In this document: piece after piece, positions 1 through 7,684 of the stretch
Numbering within the stretch: the first letter of the stretch is position 1
How the letters are laid out: each line of letters starts with the position of its first letter
Source: Phycisphaerae bacterium
Lineage (GTDB): Bacteria; Planctomycetota; Phycisphaerae; Phycisphaerales; Phycisphaeraceae
DNA: 64,000 bases
Direction of reading: 5' to 3'
NCBI GenBank assembly: GCA_030425705.1
Contig: JAUHZU010000012.1
Span: forward strand, 92,237 to 156,236
Made by a program: the position numbers and the translations under genes
The notes under the pieces: model-generated
The model's input: the letters and a program-made list of their open reading frames with translations, nothing else
Told to the model about the DNA's origin: nothing
The model's database searches: none

Positions 1-1
1 C

Positions 2-760
2 GACCTCGTCGAGGACATGGTCTGCACCATCGCCGAGCAGGTGCTCGGCACCCTGGTGATTGAGCATAAGAGCGACGAAGGCGAAGTGACGAAGACCATC
101 AACCTGACCCGCCCGTGGCGGCGGGCATCGATGGCGGATCTGGTAGAGGAGCGAACGGGTTGGAAGTTCGATCAACGGTCGATCACAAAGCTCAAGGAAA
201 AAGGCATTCAAGCTTGCATTCGGCACTACCAAGCATGGGAAGACAGAGAAGCCCAACGGTTCTATGGCGCAGCCGAAGGACAACACTTGGTTGAGTGGAC
301 GCCCGCTGATCCTGGTTATGCTGCCCGAGTCTTTGAGGGGTTAGCTGACCTCTCTCCCGCCGAGCAGCTCACCGAGGTCTACGAGAAGCTCGTCGAGCCG
401 ACGCTGATCGATCCGTGCTTTGTCACGCGGGTGCCCAGCGTCATCATCCCGTTGGCGAAGAAGTGTGCCGACGACCCGTACTTCGCGGACGTGTACGAGC
501 TGGCGATCAACGGCGTGGAGATCAGCCCGGGCTACACCGAGCTGAACGACCCGGAGATCCAGGAGCAGAACTTCCGCCAGCAGGTCGGCGACGACGCGGA
601 GAAGCAGCACGTCGACGAAGACTTCCTCGAGGCCCTGCGCGTCGGCATGCCCCCGGCCGGCGGCATCGGCCTAGGCATCGACCGCCTGGTCATGATGCTG
701 ACGGGTGCCGAGTCTATCCGCGACGTGATCCTCTTCCCGCTGATGAAGCCGCAGGGCTAA
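2..760 (+). CDS. lysS: Lysine--tRNA ligase, class II (C-terminal part, truncated by window start)
   Basis: This is the C-terminal 252 residues of a class II lysyl-tRNA synthetase, which charges tRNA-Lys in the cytoplasm; the 5' end lies outside the window. Class II motif 3 is clear near the end (GIGLGIDRLVMML, then SIRDVILFPLMKP), and EPTLIDPCFV followed by IIPLAKK matches the conserved catalytic core. Between the SMADLV segment and EPTLIDP there are roughly 35-40 more residues than in the E. coli enzyme. The DNA of that stretch (about 150-355) is visibly lower in G+C and uses different codons from the flanking sequence, as if it were inserted or recently diverged. The reading frame is intact. 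Confidence 0.95.
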   Translation, partial: DLVEDMVCTIAEQVLGTLVIEHKSDEGEVTKTINLTRPWRRASMADLVEERTGWKFDQRSITKLKEKGIQACIRHYQAWEDREAQRFYGAAEGQHLVEWTPADPGYAARVFEGLADLSPAEQLTEVYEKLVEPTLIDPCFVTRVPSVIIPLAKKCADDPYFADVYELAINGVEISPGYTELNDPEIQEQNFRQQVGDDAEKQHVDEDFLEALRVGMPPAGGIGLGIDRLVMMLTGAESIRDVILFPLMKPQG

Positions 761-766
761 GCCGTA

Positions 767-887
767 TGAAACCACCGATGCACACAGATTCACACAGATG
801 ATTCATGGCATGAACCAGCCGGGCATATCGATCGCTGCATGATCGGCTATCTTGATCGGTGTGCATCCGGGTGCATCGGTGGTTTCA
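767..887. repeat. Long inverted repeat between lysS and the ABC permease
   Basis: The arms are 767-799 and 855-887. The outer 17 bases (starting TGAAACCACCGATGCAC) are perfectly complementary, and over 33 positions 29 match. Each arm has an internal roughly 12-base periodicity (GATGCACAC-like). It could form a large hairpin acting as a transcription stop after lysS, or be a dispersed non-coding repeat. It lacks a T tract. It overlaps the extra N-terminal codons of the longest reading frame of the next gene, which argues for starting that gene at 894. Confidence 0.7.
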
Positions 888-893
888 AAAGAT

Positions 894-2837
894 ATGTACA
901 AGCTCCTGCTCATCTCGAAGTACCTCCGACGCAAGCTCGCGCCGCTGTTCGCGGCGGTGTCGGTCAGCTTCTGCACCGCGATGGTCATCATCGTCGTCAG
1001 CGTCATGGGCGGGTTCCTCGGGCTCATGCGCACCACGGCCAAGACCCTCACCGGCGATGTCATCGTCCAGTCGCAGTTCACCACCGGCTTCCCGCACTAC
1101 GACGACCTGACCGAACGCCTCGACAACCTCGAAGGCGTCGAGCTGGCGACACCCGTCGTCGAGGCGTTCGGGCTGATGCGCCTCTCGAACAACGACCAGG
1201 TCGTGCAGGTCCGCGGCATCCGGCCGGGCGAGATGTCGCGCATCATCGGCTACGAGGGGTCGCTGTTGTGGACCGGGCAGGACTACGCAGATGCGCACTA
1301 CGGGGACCTGGACGTCGCGACGCGCGGCAAGATCGCCGAGCGGTTTGACCTCATGCTTGCGGGCAAGACGCTGACGCAGCCGGCGCTGATGCAGGTCCTG
1401 CTGAGCGATGTCGCGGCGAACCGGCTGCGTTCGGCGCTGCAGGAGGATGCCGGGCTGCGGGACGCGTTCCGCCCGACGCTGGGGGCGCTGCTGCTGGGCG
1501 ACCGCGAGGGCCGGCTGTCCGACGAGCTGCTGCGGACCTGGCTGGCCGAGCCCGAGGCGGAGGAGCTGGTGCTGCTCCGGCTGCGGGGGACGCTCCTGCT
1601 CGACCCGGGCCTGCTCGACACGCCGGGGTTCCCGGCCTTCGATGACGCGGCGGCGATGGTCATCGGTGTCGCGGTGAACCGCTACCAGCGCCGCGACCGC
1701 GAGGGGCAGTACCACTTCGTCGACCCGGAGACCGGCTACATCAACAGCGCGGCCGGGACGCGCGCGAGCATCACGCTGGTCCCCTTCTCCCCGCGCGGCG
1801 AGCTGGCGTTCGAGCCCGTCCGCCGGGAGATCGGCATCGCCAACGAGTTCAAGTCCGGCTTCTACGAGACGGACCAGAACGTCGTGTATGTCCCGCTGGG
1901 CTGGCTGCAGGAGCAGCTCCAGATGCAGCGGAGCGAGGACATCGACGCGAGCACGGCCGACCCGTTCACCGGCGAGGGCGGGACCGTCTCGATCACGCCG
2001 GCCCGTGTGCACCAGATCGTGGTCAAGGCCGAGCCCGGCCAGGACACCGACGAACTCGCCGCGCGGGTGCGGCGGGTCGTCGAGGCGTTCAGCGAAGACC
2101 ACGACGACGTCTCGTCCATGGCGTTGACGACGATCACATGGGAACAGAAGCACGGCGCGTTGCTGGGCGCGGTGCAGAACGAGAAGGGGCTGGTGACCTT
2201 CCTGTTCGCGATCATCTCGATCGTCGCCATCGTCATGGTCGCGACGACGTTCTACATGATCGTGCTCGAGAAGACACGGGACATCGGCGTGCTCCGCGCG
2301 ATCGGCGCGCCGGCGACGGGCGTGCTCGGGCTGTTCCTCACCTACGGGCTCGCCATCGGGGTCCTCGGCACGGGGCTGGGCGTCTGGTTCGGCTGGGCCG
2401 TCGTCACCAACCTCAACCACATCCAGGACGCGCTGGCGAACCGGATGGCGACACTCGTCGCGGTCGTCGCGATGGCGTTCTTCGCGGCGCTGGCGGTGAC
2501 GGTGGCCGTCGCGGTGCTCCGGCGTCGCCGGCAGAGGGAGTTCAGCATCGGCGCGGGGGTGCTCCTGTTCTTCGCGGTCTGCGTCCTGCTGTTCACGGGT
2601 GTGTACTACGGCTTCCCGTCGATCGACATCCCCGCCCTCGCATCGACCGATGCGCGGATCGGCTGGCGGATGTGGGACCCGCAGACGTACTACTTCGAGC
2701 GCATCCCCGACCAGGTCGAGTGGAGCGAGGTGCTGTGGATCGCGGTCGGCGCGGTAGTCAGCAGCGTCGTCGGCGCGGCCATCCCCGCGATCATCGCCGC
2801 CACACTCAACCCCATCGAGGCGCTGCGGTATGAGTGA
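894..2837 (+). CDS. LolC/FtsX-type ABC transporter permease
   Basis: This is a 647-residue inner-membrane permease of the FtsX/MacB/LolCE superfamily, probably working with the ATPase encoded next to it to move lipoproteins or other envelope substrates. One N-terminal membrane segment (residues about 17-40) is followed by a large extracytoplasmic region. An FtsX domain follows, with helices near 435-458 and 476-503, extra hydrophobic segments near 519-541 and 554-574, and a last helix near 613-638 ending NPIEALRYE. The last part is longer than in E. coli LolC. I chose ATG 894 because the upstream codons lie in an inverted repeat and the protein then begins MYKLLLISKYLRRK, typical of the family. 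The stop overlaps the ATPase start by 8 bases. The substrate is inferred only from family membership. Confidence 0.88.
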   Translation: MYKLLLISKYLRRKLAPLFAAVSVSFCTAMVIIVVSVMGGFLGLMRTTAKTLTGDVIVQSQFTTGFPHYDDLTERLDNLEGVELATPVVEAFGLMRLSNNDQVVQVRGIRPGEMSRIIGYEGSLLWTGQDYADAHYGDLDVATRGKIAERFDLMLAGKTLTQPALMQVLLSDVAANRLRSALQEDAGLRDAFRPTLGALLLGDREGRLSDELLRTWLAEPEAEELVLLRLRGTLLLDPGLLDTPGFPAFDDAAAMVIGVAVNRYQRRDREGQYHFVDPETGYINSAAGTRASITLVPFSPRGELAFEPVRREIGIANEFKSGFYETDQNVVYVPLGWLQEQLQMQRSEDIDASTADPFTGEGGTVSITPARVHQIVVKAEPGQDTDELAARVRRVVEAFSEDHDDVSSMALTTITWEQKHGALLGAVQNEKGLVTFLFAIISIVAIVMVATTFYMIVLEKTRDIGVLRAIGAPATGVLGLFLTYGLAIGVLGTGLGVWFGWAVVTNLNHIQDALANRMATLVAVVAMAFFAALAVTVAVAVLRRRRQREFSIGAGVLLFFAVCVLLFTGVYYGFPSIDIPALASTDARIGWRMWDPQTYYFERIPDQVEWSEVLWIAVGAVVSSVVGAAIPAIIAATLNPIEALRYE

Positions 2838-3528
2838 GACGATCCTCCACGCCACGAACCTTCGGCGGACCTTCAGCGAGGCCGGGCGGGAGCTGCACGT
2901 CCTCCGCGGGGTCGACCTCACCGTCCGGCGGGGCGAGTGGCTGTCGATCCTCGGCCGATCCGGGTCGGGCAAAAGCACCCTGCTGCACCTGATCGGCGGG
3001 CTGGATCGGCCGACGTCCGGCCGGGTCGTCTTCAACGACGAGACCGACATCTTCACCCTCCGCGGCGCGAAGCTCGACCGCTACCGCAACGCCCATGTCG
3101 GGCTGGTCTTCCAGCAGTACCACCTGATGCCGGAGCTGAACGCGCTGGAGAACGTGCTCATCGGCGCGATGCTCGGACGCGGGCTGCTCGCCTGGCCGGG
3201 CCACCGCAGGCAGGCACGCGAGCGGGCCGAGCAGCTCCTCGCACGCGTCGGGCTCAGCGAACGACTCACGCACCGTCCCAACAAGCTCTCGGGCGGCGAA
3301 CGCCAGCGCGTCGCCATCGCCCGCGCCCTCATCAACCGCCCGCAGGTCCTCCTCGCCGACGAGCCCACCGGCAACCTCGACATCGACACCTCCGCCTCCA
3401 TCATGGAGCTCTTCCACGACCTGCACCGCGAGGGGCAGACCCTGGTCATGGTCACCCACGACCACGCCGTCGCCAAGACCGGCGACCGCACGGTCACGCT
3501 CTCCAAGGGCAAGCTGGCCGGGGATTGA
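2830..3528 (+). CDS. LolD-like ABC transporter ATP-binding protein
   Basis: This 232-residue cytoplasmic ATPase powers the preceding permease. The Walker A motif GRSGSGKST is at about residues 42-50, a Q-loop sits at FQQYHLMPE, the signature LSGGERQR is at about 154-161, the Walker B/D-loop reads VLLADEPTGNLD at about 175, and the switch histidine is in VTHDH near 208. All catalytic elements are present. The length and the EPTGNLD signature match the LolD/MacB-ATPase subfamily. The start overlaps the permease by 8 bases, so the two are almost certainly co-translated. Confidence 0.93.
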   Translation: MSETILHATNLRRTFSEAGRELHVLRGVDLTVRRGEWLSILGRSGSGKSTLLHLIGGLDRPTSGRVVFNDETDIFTLRGAKLDRYRNAHVGLVFQQYHLMPELNALENVLIGAMLGRGLLAWPGHRRQARERAEQLLARVGLSERLTHRPNKLSGGERQRVAIARALINRPQVLLADEPTGNLDIDTSASIMELFHDLHREGQTLVMVTHDHAVAKTGDRTVTLSKGKLAGD

Positions 3529-3580
3529 TAGAATCGCGGCCGTCTCCGCCCTTCCACACGCACCCAGATGAAACCTGATC

Positions 3581-5125
3581 ATGCCTGAAGCGAACTGCGA
3601 CATCGGACTCATCGGCCTGGCCGTCATGGGACAGAACCTCGTCCTCAACATGGCGGACCACGGGTACACCGTCGCGGTCTACAACCGTACGACCTCGGTG
3701 ATGGAAGACTTCATCGCCAAGAACAAAGAAGTAGAGCCCTCCGCCGAGCGCGTGGTCGGCTTCGCCGAGCTGGCGGACTTCGTCGCGGCGATCAAGCGGC
3801 CGCGGAAGATCGTGCTCCTGGTGAAGTCGTCGGCCGTGCTCCCCACCGACCGCGACGCGGTGGACAAGGTCGTCGAGGGGCTCATCCCTCTGCTGGACCG
3901 GGACGACATCATCATCGACGGGGGCAACTCCAACTGGAACGCCACTATCCGCCGTGAGAAAGAGCTCAGCGATCAGGGCCTCCGCTTCTTCGGCTCGGGC
4001 GTATCCGGTGGGGAGCTAGGCGCACGCTTCGGCCCGTCGCTCATGCCCGGCGGCGACCAGACCGCCTGGGCCGAGTTGGAGCCGATCTGGAAGGACATCG
4101 CCGCCAAGGTCGACCCGACCACCGGCAAGCCCATCGAGCGGAACGACCCGAACCACCCCGTGACCGTCGATGAGGGCGAGCCCTGCACCACCTATATCGG
4201 CGCGAACGGCGCGGGCCACTACGTCAAGATGGTCCACAACGGGATCGAGTACATCGACATGCAGCTTATCTGCGAGGCGTACTTCCTGATGAAGACGCTG
4301 TTGAAGATGAAGCCCGACGCGATGAGCAAGGTCTTCGGCAAGTGGAACAAGGGGCTGCTCGACAGCTTCCTGATGGAGATCACCACCGATATCCTCCAGC
4401 AGAAGGACCCGACCAACAAGCGCCGGTTCCTGGTCGATGTCGTGCTGGACACGGCCGGGCAGAAGGGCACGGGCAAGTGGACCAGCCAGAACGCGCTGGA
4501 CCTGGGCGTCCCCGCCAACGCGATGGCCGAGGCCGTGTTCGCCCGCTGCCTCAGCGCGATCAAGGACGAGCGCGTCGCCGCGAGCAAGAAGCTCAAGGGC
4601 CCGAAGGTCCCCAAGGAGATCAAGGGCAAGAAGAAGCTCATCGAGGCGATCCACGACGCGCTGTACTGCTCCAAGATCGTCAGCTACGCACAGGGCTTCC
4701 AGCTCATGGCCGAGGCACAGAACGAGTACGGCTGGGAGCTGAACTTCGGCGAGATCGCCAAGATCTTCCGCGGCGGCTGCATCATCCGCGCCCGCTTCCT
4801 GCAGAAGATCACCGAGGCCTACGAGAAGGACCCGAAGCTGCCCAACCTCATGCTCGACCCGTACTTCAAAAAGGCGCTGCACGGGGCCCAGGAGAACTGG
4901 CGGAAGGTCATCGCGCTGTCCGCGCAGTACGGCATCCCCACCCCCGCGTTCGGCGCGGCCCTCGCCTACTTCGATGGCTACCGCACCGCCACGCTGCCGG
5001 CCAACCTCCTGCAGGCCCAGCGCGACTACTTCGGCGCCCATACCTACGAGCGCACCGACCAGCCCCGCGGCCAGAAGTTCCACGTCGACTGGCCCGAGAA
5101 GGACCGCCCGCAGCTTCAGGTGTGA
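3581..5125 (+). CDS. gnd: 6-phosphogluconate dehydrogenase, decarboxylating
   Basis: This enzyme oxidises and decarboxylates 6-phosphogluconate to ribulose 5-phosphate with NADP in the oxidative pentose phosphate pathway. At 514 residues it is slightly longer than the usual long form of about 470-490. Visible motifs are the dinucleotide-binding GLAVMGQNL at the N-terminus, [29 protein letters not shown], and the catalytic lysine region [13 protein letters not shown]. The C-terminal helical domain includes [11 protein letters not shown] and the tail carries [16 protein letters not shown]. It is on the same strand as the ABC genes, 52 bases downstream. A small unknown gene follows after 6 bases. 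Confidence 0.97.
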   Translation: MPEANCDIGLIGLAVMGQNLVLNMADHGYTVAVYNRTTSVMEDFIAKNKEVEPSAERVVGFAELADFVAAIKRPRKIVLLVKSSAVLPTDRDAVDKVVEGLIPLLDRDDIIIDGGNSNWNATIRREKELSDQGLRFFGSGVSGGELGARFGPSLMPGGDQTAWAELEPIWKDIAAKVDPTTGKPIERNDPNHPVTVDEGEPCTTYIGANGAGHYVKMVHNGIEYIDMQLICEAYFLMKTLLKMKPDAMSKVFGKWNKGLLDSFLMEITTDILQQKDPTNKRRFLVDVVLDTAGQKGTGKWTSQNALDLGVPANAMAEAVFARCLSAIKDERVAASKKLKGPKVPKEIKGKKKLIEAIHDALYCSKIVSYAQGFQLMAEAQNEYGWELNFGEIAKIFRGGCIIRARFLQKITEAYEKDPKLPNLMLDPYFKKALHGAQENWRKVIALSAQYGIPTPAFGAALAYFDGYRTATLPANLLQAQRDYFGAHTYERTDQPRGQKFHVDWPEKDRPQLQV

Positions 5126-5131
5126 GCCGCC

Positions 5132-5749
5132 ATGGACTACCACGGTGCACTGCCGACGCTAGAAGCCGAACAGATTTGTGATGCGGTGCTTCTCGCTCTA
5201 AAGTCGAACGGCCATTGGTCCCAACTTAGCCCTAGCGCGATCGCCGAACATCTCGTCGAACTCGAGCGATTTGTAGACTTGCCAACGATTCAGAATGCCC
5301 AACTCCTTGACAGCCACCGCCTGAATGGGATGACGCTCTCGATTATCAACTGGCGTACGCGCTGGCAACACCACAGCAGATATCAGCCACACGAGTATGA
5401 CTCGTTCTCGGTCCACCTGCTGCTCCATATCTACCCCACTGCCATTACGGATCATTTGATGCTACGCCCAGAGACGATCGCCGACAAAATCAACGAGTGG
5501 TTCAAGCGAGTCGAGTTAGACTTTCCCGGCGACCGAGTGTTCAGCCGGCAGCACTACGTCCTCGCAGAAGATGTACCGTCTGCCGAACGACTGCTGACGC
5601 AGGAGATCCGGACATCGCTCAACGAGATCCCCAACATCACGATGGAATCGCGCGGAGGCGCGACCCTCCTTGCGCCGCTCGGTGCCGCCCAGCCCGACCT
5701 GATTGAGCCGCTGCTTAAGACCGGCCGAATGCTGGCAGAGACGGCATAG
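5132..5749 (+). CDS. Hypothetical protein downstream of gnd
   Basis: This is a 205-residue soluble protein that I do not recognise. There is no signal peptide and no long hydrophobic segment. The ATG at 5132 is only 6 bases after the gnd stop, and no other start is obvious. The codon use and base composition are clearly less GC-rich than gnd, suggesting recent arrival or relaxed constraint. It is the only reading frame of this length here, and its coordinates fit neatly between gnd and the next gene, so I believe it is real. The function is unknown. Confidence 0.65.
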   Translation: MDYHGALPTLEAEQICDAVLLALKSNGHWSQLSPSAIAEHLVELERFVDLPTIQNAQLLDSHRLNGMTLSIINWRTRWQHHSRYQPHEYDSFSVHLLLHIYPTAITDHLMLRPETIADKINEWFKRVELDFPGDRVFSRQHYVLAEDVPSAERLLTQEIRTSLNEIPNITMESRGGATLLAPLGAAQPDLIEPLLKTGRMLAETA

Positions 5750-5786
5750 GCCTTTGGTTGTTTTTTGAATGCGATTCGACCACACC

Positions 5787-6326
5787 ATGTACATCTTCGG
5801 CTACGGCTCGCTGCTCCACCCCGGCAGCGCGAACGTCACGCTCGGCCGTACTGCTACGCCCCAGTCGTTCCCGACCGCCGTGCTCGCGGGCTACGCGCGG
5901 GTCTGGGACTACGTCACCGGCATGCGCCGCGACGGCGCGGCAGGGGATGACCCCGCCCGCGGTGTTGCGCTCAACGTCACGCCCGACCCGGCTGCCGTGT
6001 GTAACGGCGTGCTGATTGCGGTCAGCGCTGAAGAGCTTCGGCGTCTTGACCTGCGCGAGTCCGGATACGACCGTGTCGAGGTGTCGTCATCGATCACCTT
6101 CGACACTGAGCCGCCGGGCACGGGTTGGTCCGCCTACACCTACGTCGGCCGGGCCGAGAAACGCGTGCTCCCGGCCGGGGCGTTTATCCCGACGCGGTAC
6201 GACGCCGTCGTCCGCGAGGGTGCAGCGTTGTACGGCCCGTCATTCGCCGCATGCTTCGCACGGACCACCCGGCCTCACGCCCTGCCGATCCGCGATGCCG
6301 TGTACCCCAACGACCCGGGGGCCTGA
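5787..6326 (+). CDS. Gamma-glutamylcyclotransferase (GGCT/AIG2-like) family protein
   Basis: A 179-residue protein opening with MYIFGYGSLLHPGS, the substrate-binding YGSL motif of the GGCT/AIG2/ChaC fold. Family members release 5-oxoproline from gamma-glutamyl compounds. Further family-like elements are GVLIAVSAEELRRLDLRESGYDRVEV (quoted in part: SAEELRRLDLRESGYDRV) and YTYVGRAEKRV. I prefer ATG 5787 over 5769 because the fold starts right at the YIFGYGS strand. It is followed by a gene-free stretch holding the promoter and RNA of the retron-like locus. The exact substrate is not predictable. Confidence 0.8.
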   Translation: MYIFGYGSLLHPGSANVTLGRTATPQSFPTAVLAGYARVWDYVTGMRRDGAAGDDPARGVALNVTPDPAAVCNGVLIAVSAEELRRLDLRESGYDRVEVSSSITFDTEPPGTGWSAYTYVGRAEKRVLPAGAFIPTRYDAVVREGAALYGPSFAACFARTTRPHALPIRDAVYPNDPGA

Positions 6327-6364
6327 TCCGCGGCAACGGCCACCGCCTTTCCGATCCCCCGTCC

Positions 6365-6393
6365 TTGACACCCCGCCGGGGCCGCCCCACAAT
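6365..6393 (+). promoter_or_regulatory. Sigma70-type promoter of the retron-like locus
   Basis: TTGACA at 6365-6370 is a perfect -35 box. After a 17-base spacer comes CACAAT at 6388-6393 (4 of 6 to TATAAT). The predicted start of transcription is near 6400, just before the folded RNA and the reverse transcriptase gene. Confidence 0.6.
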
Positions 6394-6396
6394 CAG

Positions 6397-6529
6397 CCCG
6401 CCTTGGTGAAGCTCTTTGTGAGCGTAGGGCGATGTTTCGTCGCCCGGGTCGCGTGACGCGGCCTGCAGACCCGGTGGTTCAGTAGACACGTCCGTTTCAC
6501 GGACGTAGCTACTGAAGCAAGGCCGTGGG
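6397..6529 (+). ncRNA. Candidate retron msr-msd RNA
   Basis: The interval between the promoter and the reverse transcriptase gene has the layout of a retron RNA. Flanking segments can pair: GCCTTG (6400-6405) with CAAGGC (6518-6523), extended by CCC/GGG across a bulge. These would be a1 and a2. Inside are GCTC/GAGC (6411-6423), an 8-bp hairpin GGGCGATG-TTT-CGTCGCCC (6427-6445), a 7-bp stem CCGGGTC/GACCCGG (6444-6450 with 6468-6474), and a long hairpin at 6478-6516. The last has an outer 8-bp stem, a 2x2 internal loop, an inner 8-bp stem and a TTC loop, as expected for msd. The TGTTTCG apex of the second hairpin also occurs in an msr hairpin of retron Ec86 as I recall it. The branching G is not settled (candidates 6406 or 6411). 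Confidence 0.65.
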
Positions 6530-7584
6530 TGTCGGCTCAACCGCCGATGCCCGCTTTAGGGGGCCGCATCGACTACATCCTCGACAGCTTGAGTGTGTTC
6601 CTCTGGGTCTTTGGCTGCTGTGCGGGTCCGATCTTTCTGTTCGCTCTGTTTATCGGTGTCGGCAACCTGCTTGGCTGGTTCAAGCCCTACAAGGAAACCC
6701 ACAAGGCCGAGCGTAAACGCGCCACCAAAGGCCTGGGCCACAACCTCGACGAGCTCGCCCGCCGTCTCGGCATGCCGGCCGACCAACTCGCCGCCTTCGA
6801 GCCGGGCTACAAGACCGCGACAATCCCCAAGAAGCGCGGCGGGACGCGCACGCTGCACATCCCCGACACCGACACGAAAGCACTCCAGCGCACGATCCTC
6901 CGCCGGCTGTTGCGCCACCTCAAGACCCACGACGCGGCCACGGGGTTCGACCCGGGCATCTCGATCGCCCACAACGCCGGCATGCACACCCGACAAGCCG
7001 TCGTCATCAAGCTCGACATCAAAGACTTCTTCCCCAGCACCACAGCAGCCCGCGTCGACCACTACTTCCGCCGCATCGGCTGGGACGCCGAGTGCGCCGC
7101 ACTGCTCACCCGGCTCGTGACGCACAACGGCGGCCTGCCACAGGGTGCCCCGACCAGCCCGCGCCTATCGAACCTGGTCAACTACGTGCTCGACTGCCAG
7201 ATCCAGCGCTATGTCGACAAGCACAAGGGCTCCTACACACGCTACGCCGACGATATCACCGTCAGCTACCCGAAGGACTGGCCGAGGTATGTCCGCGGCA
7301 CGGTGCAGGTCGTCCGCCGCGTCTGCCGGAAGCATGGCTACACGGTGCACACCCGTGGCAAGCTGCGCATCGTCCGCCGACACCAGCAGCAGCGCGTCAC
7401 CGGCCTGGTGGTCAACGACAAGGTCGCGCTCCCCCGCGCCAAGCGGCGCTGGCTGCGCGCGGTCGAGCATCGGCTCGCCACCGGCGGCGAAGCGTCGCTC
7501 ACCCAAGAGCAGCTCGACGGCTACAAGGCCCTGCAGCACATGATCGCAACGCAGACAGGGCCCTACAGCGGGCAGAAATCGTAG
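6529..7584 (+). CDS. Retron-type reverse transcriptase with N-terminal membrane segment
   Basis: This 351-residue protein would reverse-transcribe part of the upstream RNA into msDNA. The retron-specific motifs are present: NAGMH (149-153, the NAxxH of region X) and VTG (290-292, region Y). The polymerase motifs are LDIKDFFPS (162-170), LPQGAPTSP (203-211) and the catalytic YADD (239-242). The fingers start with TIPKKRGGTRTLHIP. Unusual is a strongly hydrophobic stretch at residues about 21-50 (LSVFLWVFGC through LLGWF), followed by a basic linker, before the normal start of a retron RT. It would anchor the enzyme in the inner membrane. GTG 6529 has AAGG six bases upstream; ATG 6547 is an alternative that keeps the hydrophobic segment. 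No separate effector gene is next to it. Confidence 0.88.
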   Translation: MSAQPPMPALGGRIDYILDSLSVFLWVFGCCAGPIFLFALFIGVGNLLGWFKPYKETHKAERKRATKGLGHNLDELARRLGMPADQLAAFEPGYKTATIPKKRGGTRTLHIPDTDTKALQRTILRRLLRHLKTHDAATGFDPGISIAHNAGMHTRQAVVIKLDIKDFFPSTTAARVDHYFRRIGWDAECAALLTRLVTHNGGLPQGAPTSPRLSNLVNYVLDCQIQRYVDKHKGSYTRYADDITVSYPKDWPRYVRGTVQVVRRVCRKHGYTVHTRGKLRIVRRHQQQRVTGLVVNDKVALPRAKRRWLRAVEHRLATGGEASLTQEQLDGYKALQHMIATQTGPYSGQKS

Positions 7585-7684
7585 TGACATAGGGGTGTCA
7601 CCCCCGCCCGTTTTCTGCGTGACACGCGCTGACGACGGGCCTAGATTGGTGGGGACCTGATTCCACCACCCCGAGGGACCCCAC

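Noticed and set aside
885..3056. Open frame of over 700 codons on the minus strand opposite the ABC genes
   Set aside because: It is antisense to two clear ABC transporter genes; the protein is Arg/His/Asp-rich low-complexity sequence typical of shadow frames in GC-rich DNA.
6446..6460. A fifth REP-like unit inside the retron RNA (CGCGTGACGCGGC)
   Set aside because: Only about 10-12 bases match and the palindromic core is missing; chance similarity in GC-rich DNA is likely.
6529..7584. Diversity-generating retroelement or group II intron reverse transcriptase
   Set aside because: No template/variable repeat pair or intron domain V/VI structure is visible nearby, and the NAxxH and VTG motifs point to a retron.
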